A DNA stretch of 64,000 nucleotides. Source: Oscillospiraceae bacterium (GTDB lineage: Bacteria; Bacillota; Clostridia; Oscillospirales; Oscillospiraceae). Position numbers and translations under genes: made by a program. Every line of letters begins with the position of its first letter. Positions within the stretch are counted from its first letter, which is position 1. The stretch covers positions 1-64,000 of the forward strand of contig SVLB01000008.1 in the NCBI GenBank assembly GCA_015068135.1, given 5' to 3'. Below are positions 58,925-64,000 of this stretch, one piece after another. The notes under the pieces were generated by a model. The model did no database searches and was not told the origin of the DNA. It saw nothing but the letters and a program-made list of their open reading frames with translations.

Positions 58925-59179
58925 TTAGGATTTCGTTTCAAACTGTTTGCGAATCTGTTCGTTGATCTGTACATTCAATGCGGCAATCTTTACCATGTCT
59001 GACTCATGCACACTAATGGTTGCGATATCCGGTTTGTCACCGTACTGTGGAAAGTTGACCAACCAATAGCCATCCACGCATTTATTATAGCAGATCCAAC
59101 CGGTCATGCCTTTATGAACACCGTCCTCGGTGTATTTTTTCTTTTCAACAATTACTTCAATGCAATCTAATTCTTTCAT
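58925..59179 (-). CDS. Small immunity-like protein
   Basis: An 84-aa acidic protein. KELDCIEVIVEKKKYTEDGV, HKGMTGWICYNKCVDGYWLV and ATISVHESDMVKI suggest a small SH3-like beta barrel, the pattern of DUF4926-like proteins found as immunity proteins beside contact-dependent toxins in gut Clostridia. This match is from memory and needs a profile search. ATG 59179 is 9 nt from GGAG. It follows the toxin-like gene on the same strand. Confidence 0.5.
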   Translation of the reverse strand: MKELDCIEVIVEKKKYTEDGVHKGMTGWICYNKCVDGYWLVNFPQYGDKPDIATISVHESDMVKIAALNVQINEQIRKQFETKS

Positions 59180-59333
59180 ATCATTTATCTCCATAAGGGG
59201 TTGCCAATCGAATCTTTCCCTTCGGTTCTACCATCCAGCCGCTGGTAAATGTGACTGTGCCGGATTGATCCTTTCTGGGAATTTCGATTGTGATGTTAAT
59301 TCTCTGTCCGTTATGATTCAGCTTGTTTAGAGT

Positions 59334-59729
59334 TTACTCTCCGCATAGATATTTTGCAAGGCCTTGCTGTTCTATTTCATTTTGCAGCCATTTTGCATCT
59401 TCTACGCTATATCCCCAACTCTGAAACAGCTTGTCCTTGCCGTGGGGATGGATACCCCATGTGTTAAATAAGTACGGATCAAACTTGCTATATGCACTGG
59501 TGGCTTCCGCATTGTTTTTAACCTGAGTAGTTGGTATCGCAACCGTTGTGCAATGACATTTTTCGTGCAACGGTGCTATCGGCGCATTCTCAAAAACAAA
59601 CCAGCATTCGTGCAAAGATAAACAAGAACCGCAATGTAGCAGCCCCATTACCTCATGCCGCCATTCAACCCATCTTTGCTGCGAGATTTTGACTTTTTCC
59701 CTAACAGCATTGTAAAAATCTTGATTCAT
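59334..59729 (-). CDS. Small protein with CxxC/CHC motif, toxin-domain-like
   Basis: A 131-aa protein. The first half has HCGSCLSLHECWF and HEKCHCTTVAIP, a cysteine/histidine set resembling the metal motif near the end of phage-head or polymorphic-toxin proteins. The second half, YLFNTWGIHPHGKDKLFQSW, GYSVEDAKWLQNEIEQQGLA, resembles small C-terminal toxin domains of polymorphic toxins. GAGGTG precedes ATG 59729. With the immunity-like gene downstream it could be a toxin fragment, but the large delivery part is absent. Confidence 0.45.
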   Translation of the reverse strand: MNQDFYNAVREKVKISQQRWVEWRHEVMGLLHCGSCLSLHECWFVFENAPIAPLHEKCHCTTVAIPTTQVKNNAEATSAYSKFDPYLFNTWGIHPHGKDKLFQSWGYSVEDAKWLQNEIEQQGLAKYLCGE

Positions 59730-59797
59730 AGTAAAACACCTCACTTTATATTAGAACCTATGTTCGATAATGATTATACTGTGTTTAGGAGAAATTG

Positions 59798-59837
59798 TCA
59801 AGTCCTTGCCAATGGTAACCTATTGACAAGGACTTGA
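59798..59837. repeat. Inverted repeat after tail 3
   Basis: TCAAGTCCTTG and CAAGGACTTGA form an 11-bp stem around an 18-nt loop directly after the tail 3 stop; terminator-like in position but without T run. Confidence 0.5.
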
Positions 59838-59843
59838 CGATAT

Positions 59844-59933
59844 TTATGCTGCGGCATCTAACATATTCTCTATAAAAATTCCATAACCCGTTGTGGGGTC
59901 GTTCACCAGCACATGAGTGTATTGATGATGCCT
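59844..59933 (-). pseudogene. C-terminal gene tail, copy 3 (GYGIFIENMLDAA)
   Basis: HQYTHVLVNDPTTGYGIFIE continues to NMLDAAA and stop. Just upstream a 24-bp segment, TGAGTGTATTGATGATGCCT, is imperfectly repeated in tandem at 59914 and 59953, indicating local slippage. No longer coding body is seen before 60000. Confidence 0.55.
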
Positions 59934-60028
59934 ACAGCATCCGACCTCCCTGTGAGTGTACGGGTGATGCCTACAGACCATCCAGTGTTTCTTCCAAATA
60001 GTGCTGAAAATCAAGTGAATTACGAAGA

Positions 60029-60065
60029 AATAGGGCGTATTTGCTGTCTGCGAATACGCCCTATT
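60029..60065 (+). terminator. Perfect hairpin upstream of parA
   Basis: AATAGGGCGTATT and AATACGCCCTATT form a perfect 13-bp stem with an 11-nt loop, followed by ACTTT. It could insulate parA from the tail region. A CATAAT box near 60107 is a weak parA promoter candidate. Confidence 0.55.
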
Positions 60066-60127
60066 ACTTTATCACAAACAGCACCGCAGAAGAAAGACTA
60101 TGGGCATAATATGAAAGGAGAAGCATC

Positions 60128-60949
60128 TTGAACGCACAAATCACCGCAATTACCAACCAAAAGGGCGGCGTAGGCAAAACAACCTCCACCGTCAACTTGG
60201 GAGTTGGCCTTGCAAGGGAAGGAAAGAAAGTGCTGCTGGTGGACGGAGATCCACAGGGCAGTCTGACGATCAGCATGGGTATTCAGGACCCGGATGAGCT
60301 GACAGAAACCCTTTCAACCTTAATGCTTGCAGAAATGGAGGACAAGCCAATTCCCCCGGATTACGGCATCCTCCATCATTCAGAGGGTATCGATCTTCTC
60401 CCCGGCAATATTGAACTGTCCGGTGTGGAACTCAGCTTGGTCAACACCATGAGCCGGGAACTTGTTTTGCGGAATGTTCTTAACCGGCTCCGCAGCAACT
60501 ACGATTACATTTTCATTGACTGTATGCCTTCCCTTGGCCTTATGAACATTAACGCTCTGGCTGCAGCAGACAGTGTAATCATCCCTCTGCAACCTCAGTT
60601 CCTTTCTACGAAAGGTCTGAACCTACTGCTGCGATCTATCGCAAGAGTCCGCAAGCAAATAAATCCCAAACTCCGTATTGACGGAATACTGTTCACCATG
60701 GTGGACAGTCGCACAAACAATGCCCGTGACATTATTTCCTCTCTGCGCTCTGCGGTGGGAGATAACATCCGGGTATTCAAGACGGAAATCCCCCGGTCTG
60801 TCCGTGCAGCGGAAGCCGCTGAAAATGGCAAGAGCATTTTCAAGCATGATCGCCGGGGCAAAGTCGCAGAAGCCTACACAGCACTATCGAAGGAGGTGAA
60901 CAGAATTGGGCGAGAAGCGTATAGATCTAGGTCTGACGGCGCTAGATGA
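60128..60949 (+). CDS. parA: ParA family partition ATPase
   Basis: A 273-aa ParA/Soj-type ATPase. The deviant Walker A is TNQKGGVGKTTSTVNLGVGL, switch motifs are VDGDPQGSLT and FIDCMPSLGLM, and no N-terminal DNA-binding extension is present. TTG start, 7 nt from AAAGGAG. It overlaps parB by 44 nt. Pairs of this kind are common on integrative and conjugative elements of Clostridia, where they help maintain or activate the element. Its neighbours here (secreted proteins downstream) fit that setting better than chromosome segregation, since no oriC genes are near. Confidence 0.93.
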   Translation: MNAQITAITNQKGGVGKTTSTVNLGVGLAREGKKVLLVDGDPQGSLTISMGIQDPDELTETLSTLMLAEMEDKPIPPDYGILHHSEGIDLLPGNIELSGVELSLVNTMSRELVLRNVLNRLRSNYDYIFIDCMPSLGLMNINALAAADSVIIPLQPQFLSTKGLNLLLRSIARVRKQINPKLRIDGILFTMVDSRTNNARDIISSLRSAVGDNIRVFKTEIPRSVRAAEAAENGKSIFKHDRRGKVAEAYTALSKEVNRIGREAYRSRSDGAR

Positions 60950-61835
60950 ACTCTTTATGACAGAGGAAGGGCGGCAAGAAAACCGTCTACCCCGCATACG
61001 GCAAATCCCTCTGGATATGATCGACGATATGCCCGACCATCCTTTCAAAGTACGGAGGGATGATGACATGGAATTGCTGATTGAGAGTGTCCGGGAACAT
61101 GGCGTAATTACCCCCATCATCGTCCGTCAAAAGGAAGATGGGCGGTATGAAACTGCGGCAGGCCATCGCCGCCGCATGGCTTCCAAGATCAACGGATTAA
61201 CCGAGATCCCGGCAGAAGTCAGAGATATAACCAGGGATGAAGCAATCATTATCATGTGCGAATCCAACTTGCAACGCACGAAAATCCTCCCCAGCGAAAA
61301 GGCTTTTTCGTATAAGATGAGATTGGATGCTATGAATCGGCAAGGTAAGCGCACATTGACTTCTGCCCCAGTGGGGCAGAAGTTATCAAGAGAGGCATTA
61401 GCCGAGCAAACAGGAGATAGTCATTCTCAAATCCACCGATTTATCCGCTTGACTTATCTCATACCGGAATTGTTGACGATGGTGGACGAAGAAAACATCG
61501 CTTTCCGTCCTGCTGTGGAACTTTCTTACCTTACTGAACAGGAACAGCGGGACTTGTTGGAAACCATTGGATACGAAGATGCCACCCCATCGCTGGCACA
61601 GGCGATCAAGATGAAGGAAATGTCCAAGGCGGGCACTCTCAGCATGGATGCCATCCTTAATATCATGTGCCAGAAGAAACCCAACCAAAAAGAAAAAATC
61701 AGCTTTCATACCGAGAAGCTGAAACCGTATCTCCCCAAGAACATTACACCCAAGCAGACCGAAGAGTATATTTTGAAAGCGCTTGAATACTACCAGCGGT
61801 ATAGGGAACGCATGAAGGAGCGAGGTGACAGATAA
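60906..61835 (+). CDS. parB: ParB/Spo0J-like partition protein
   Basis: A 309-aa ParB protein. The N-terminal ParB/Srx domain has IPLDMIDDMPDHPFKVR and the motif TAAGHRRRMASKI, followed by NLQRTKILPSEKAFSYKMRL; the HTH lies in LAEQTGDSHSQIHRFIRLTY. This wording, including LTALDELF at the start, is typical of mobile-element ParB proteins. TTG 60906 lies 8 nt after AAGGAGG. The following 200 nt contain a GGGGGTAGTCTACCC palindrome and no gene. Confidence 0.93.
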   Translation: MGEKRIDLGLTALDELFMTEEGRQENRLPRIRQIPLDMIDDMPDHPFKVRRDDDMELLIESVREHGVITPIIVRQKEDGRYETAAGHRRRMASKINGLTEIPAEVRDITRDEAIIIMCESNLQRTKILPSEKAFSYKMRLDAMNRQGKRTLTSAPVGQKLSREALAEQTGDSHSQIHRFIRLTYLIPELLTMVDEENIAFRPAVELSYLTEQEQRDLLETIGYEDATPSLAQAIKMKEMSKAGTLSMDAILNIMCQKKPNQKEKISFHTEKLKPYLPKNITPKQTEEYILKALEYYQRYRERMKERGDR

Positions 61836-62037
61836 TTGATCCGTGCCAGAATCACCATGGGGGTAGTCTACCCTTTTGGCAGTGGCAACGGTCATTGCTG
61901 CCGTTCTCCCCCTCTCACACTCTCCCCCTCAGTTAACCTACTGGACTTACTGAAAAGGAAGAATTACCGGTGAAAATTTGCAGATTTGGAGAATGATACC
62001 AAATGCGGTAAAATCGGCAATAAGGAGGTGCCTGAAT

Positions 62038-62778
62038 ATGAAAAAAGTATTTGCAGTCATTCTTTTGCTTGCCTTGCTACTTGCAGGGTGTGCTAATCAA
62101 GATTTTGCAGAACCACCCGGTACAGAAGCCTTTCAGATCAACTCCCGTCCAACCCTTTCTACGGAAGTCACGGATGTGACGGAAGGACTGGACGATAAAG
62201 AAATGGAAGATAAGCTGATTCCCAACGGAACAGAAGCCATATCCGGCAAGGATAATTCTTCAGAAACAACTGATCCGGTTGAGAAGCCAGCTGATTCTTC
62301 TACATCTAAACCCGATCCAACCAAACCGCAAGATGATGAAGATCCGCAACAAACTGATCCGCCGCAGGAAACGGGTACAACTCCCACTACACCTGCAACG
62401 ACAACCCCGGTTCCCCCCACACAAGCTGAAACTGTTCCAACACAGCCAGAATCTTCAAATCCAGAAACGGAGCCAACGGAACCGGAAACCACTCCAACAG
62501 TGCCACCTACTGAACCCACAGGCTGCACTCATGAATGGAAGTGCATCTCCCATGCTGAAGAAGGTCATTGGAGGGCAGGTATCATTTGCGACTGCGGCTG
62601 GACTGTGTACGGTGATCCGAGTGAACTTAACGCCCTTTGGAACGCCCATTCTGCCTCCTTCCCACCGGCTGAATCCCTTTTCGAGCATGGTGGGTTTGGC
62701 AGCATGGATGAATGGATCGTGGACAAGCCTGCCTATGACGAATGGGTATGTCGTCATTGCGGCAATCAAAAAGAATAA
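62038..62778 (+). CDS. Thr/Pro-rich lipoprotein with Cys/His C-terminal domain
   Basis: A 246-aa secreted lipoprotein. The signal VFAVILLLALLLAGC ends at a lipobox cysteine near residue 18. Residues about 60-170 are a Thr/Pro/Glu-rich stalk. The C-terminal ~75 residues carry CTHEW, ICDCGWTV and CRHCGNQKE, four to five paired cysteines and histidines that may bind metal. ATG 62038 is preceded by AAGGAGG; the longer track start was rejected. It belongs to the parAB-led element. Function unknown. Confidence 0.75.
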   Translation: MKKVFAVILLLALLLAGCANQDFAEPPGTEAFQINSRPTLSTEVTDVTEGLDDKEMEDKLIPNGTEAISGKDNSSETTDPVEKPADSSTSKPDPTKPQDDEDPQQTDPPQETGTTPTTPATTTPVPPTQAETVPTQPESSNPETEPTEPETTPTVPPTEPTGCTHEWKCISHAEEGHWRAGIICDCGWTVYGDPSELNALWNAHSASFPPAESLFEHGGFGSMDEWIVDKPAYDEWVCRHCGNQKE

Positions 62779-62792
62779 TCCCTATACCCCTA

Positions 62793-62832
62793 AAGCCTCT
62801 TGGTGTTTCCGTACATCAAGAGGCTTTTTTTA
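62793..62832 (+). terminator. Terminator between the two secreted-protein genes
   Basis: AAGCCTCTTGGTG pairs with CATCAAGAGGCTT with seven T following. Confidence 0.85.
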
Positions 62833-62856
62833 TTTTCCGAAGAAGGAGGAAACCCA

Positions 62857-64000
62857 ATGAACGCAATGAAGAAAATCATGGCGCTTCTGCTGGTGTTTGC
62901 ACTGGCAGTTTCATGCGTTCCCCTTGGTGCAGTAACGGCATTTGCGGCAGAAATTGACGAGGGCGAAGTACCCTCGACAGATGCAACTGACCCCGCTGTA
63001 CCGGAGGAAACCACGGAAACACAACCACCGGCAGAATCAGCGGAAGCGCCGACAGACGAAACGGAAGCCTCCACTGAGCCTGTAATCGAGGAAGCAGGCA
63101 CAGACGAAGAAGCGGTGCAGGAAGCAGAAGAACCCTCAGAAGCTCCCCCGGAGATTATGATGTTCGCTGCCAGTCCTGCCAGCGATGATGGCGGCAGTTC
63201 CGGTTCTGAAACCGGTGACGGTGGCGATGGCGGTGGCAACTCCGCAGGTGACGGTTCCAGCAATATGATTGCTGTGGGTGTTACCATGCAGATCGTCTAC
63301 TACCGTTATGACCAGTGCTACAATCGGTACAATTCCCACGGCAGTGTTATCAACTCCGTGCAGACCGGTAAAGCAATCCCCTGGAATGATACCGGCAAAG
63401 ACCAAGGTGCAACTGCTACAACAGTCTATGATACCTACACAATCACTCCGCACACCTTTATTGCCAAGGCTCGCTGGCCTTCCTATCCCTATGTGTATCA
63501 CTTCCCTTATGAGAACTTGAAGGATGATAAATGCACATTCTCCTGGACCGGCTTTACAAACTTCTGGTTCAACTACAACAATCCCGGCGGCAGCGCATCT
63601 ACCTACCCCCGAATTGTTCGTAACGAAGAAGGCGGCAGTCTCGCTATCGAGAACTTCCTTGCCCGTATCATTCTTGGCAATGATTACGGTGCATGGGACA
63701 AGCTGGATGTGGCAGCCGGTGAAACTGTGGCAACCGATACCTCTCTGTTCGCAGAGGTGCTGAAGTATCTGGGTGCCAGCGATCTTGCAATTCAGAATTA
63801 CCTGGACTCCTACTATGGTAAGCTGAGTGTTACCCAAGATGGCGATGTGCTGATTCCGACCATCATTTGGTCTTATGTCGCTGCGGAAAACCTTGGAGGA
63901 ACAAGCCGCATCTATACCATCGGTGATGTTGCTGCCAATGGTAGCGCAAACAAAAGTTGGCTGAGCACCGCCTATACTTCCGGTGCAAACTGCAACAGCG
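62857..64000 (+). CDS. Secreted surface protein, 3' end beyond the window
   Basis: The frame opens at ATG 62857, 8 nt after AAGGAGG, and stays open to the window edge (381 codons so far), so it is missing from the track. A signal peptide of about 31 residues ends near VTAFAAE. Residues about 33-105 are Glu/Thr/Pro-rich, then a Gly/Ser-rich stretch (GSETGDGGDGGGNSAGDG) leads to a folded domain with VGVTMQIVYYRYDQCYNRYN. This is likely the large surface protein often found early in Clostridial conjugative elements. The C-terminal anchor lies outside the window. Confidence 0.7.
   Translation, partial: MNAMKKIMALLLVFALAVSCVPLGAVTAFAAEIDEGEVPSTDATDPAVPEETTETQPPAESAEAPTDETEASTEPVIEEAGTDEEAVQEAEEPSEAPPEIMMFAASPASDDGGSSGSETGDGGDGGGNSAGDGSSNMIAVGVTMQIVYYRYDQCYNRYNSHGSVINSVQTGKAIPWNDTGKDQGATATTVYDTYTITPHTFIAKARWPSYPYVYHFPYENLKDDKCTFSWTGFTNFWFNYNNPGGSASTYPRIVRNEEGGSLAIENFLARIILGNDYGAWDKLDVAAGETVATDTSLFAEVLKYLGASDLAIQNYLDSYYGKLSVTQDGDVLIPTIIWSYVAAENLGGTSRIYTIGDVAANGSANKSWLSTAYTSGANCNS

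Noticed and set aside
61836-62037. Possible short gene after parB
   Set aside because: Only frames of fewer than ten codons follow a ribosome-like site; nothing supports a protein.

Overview
The window reads as chromosome from a spore-forming, anaerobic, gut-type Clostridia, most likely of the Oscillospiraceae/Ruminococcaceae kind. This is inferred from an intact sporulation sigma factor SigK, SpoVB- and YtvI-like membrane proteins, T-box and S-box leaders, the coenzyme-B12 glutamate mutase pathway, a two-permease LplB/YtcP-type importer, many AGGAGG ribosome sites with TTG starts, and several families of short palindromic repeats. Most genes lie on the minus strand. No rRNA, tRNA, CRISPR array or insertion sequence was seen.

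Layout. 1-7.4 kb: N-acyl-D-amino-acid deacylase with a ZIP metal transporter; TrpB-like synthase behind a Trp T-box; an HD-domain nucleotidase; metK behind a SAM-I riboswitch; a pseudo-rhomboid with a zinc ribbon. 7.8-21.5 kb: two giant beta-helix exoproteins (1667 and 1773 aa) sharing CxCGG header modules, separated by uxaC and a rodA/ftsW-type gene. 21.8-27.8 kb: glmS-glmL-glmE-mal-ldh, a methylaspartate operon that ends in an Ldh-family dehydrogenase. 27.8-30.4 kb: a coupled metallophosphoesterase and an unusual ParB-like/BMP fusion without signal peptide. 30.6-41.5 kb: a co-directional housekeeping series recJ-relA-dtd-MBL hydrolase-hemZ-amidohydrolase-spoVB-hup-rqcP. 41.5-44.1 kb: YtvI/AI-2E-type protein, ACT protein PheB and an aspartate kinase lacking ACT domains. 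44.3-52.8 kb: three tandem neutral-ceramidase-superfamily paralogues next to a lipoprotein/two-permease ABC importer. 53.2-57.6 kb: MATE exporter behind an unassigned structured leader, sigK, a small Cys-rich lipoprotein, an M20 amidohydrolase, and decayed Lrp and MATE remnants.

From about 58 kb the window changes character: a ParE/Phd-type toxin-antitoxin module, three copies of one C-terminal gene tail, small toxin/immunity-like genes, a ParA/ParB pair and two secreted proteins. This looks like a recombination-prone junction and the start of an integrative/conjugative element that runs off the right edge.

Intergenic space is heavily occupied by short repeats: GTAGGG...CCCTAC palindromes with different cores, two longer stem-loop families (CCTCCCTCTGACGAGGGAGG and TTCTCCCCAGGGAGAA types), CAATTGACAATT runs and CCAATTTATCG inverted-repeat elements. 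The best candidates for something undescribed are the ceramidase-like triplet with its importer, the paired beta-helix exoproteins, the structured leader before the MATE gene, and the Ldh gene ending the methylaspartate operon.
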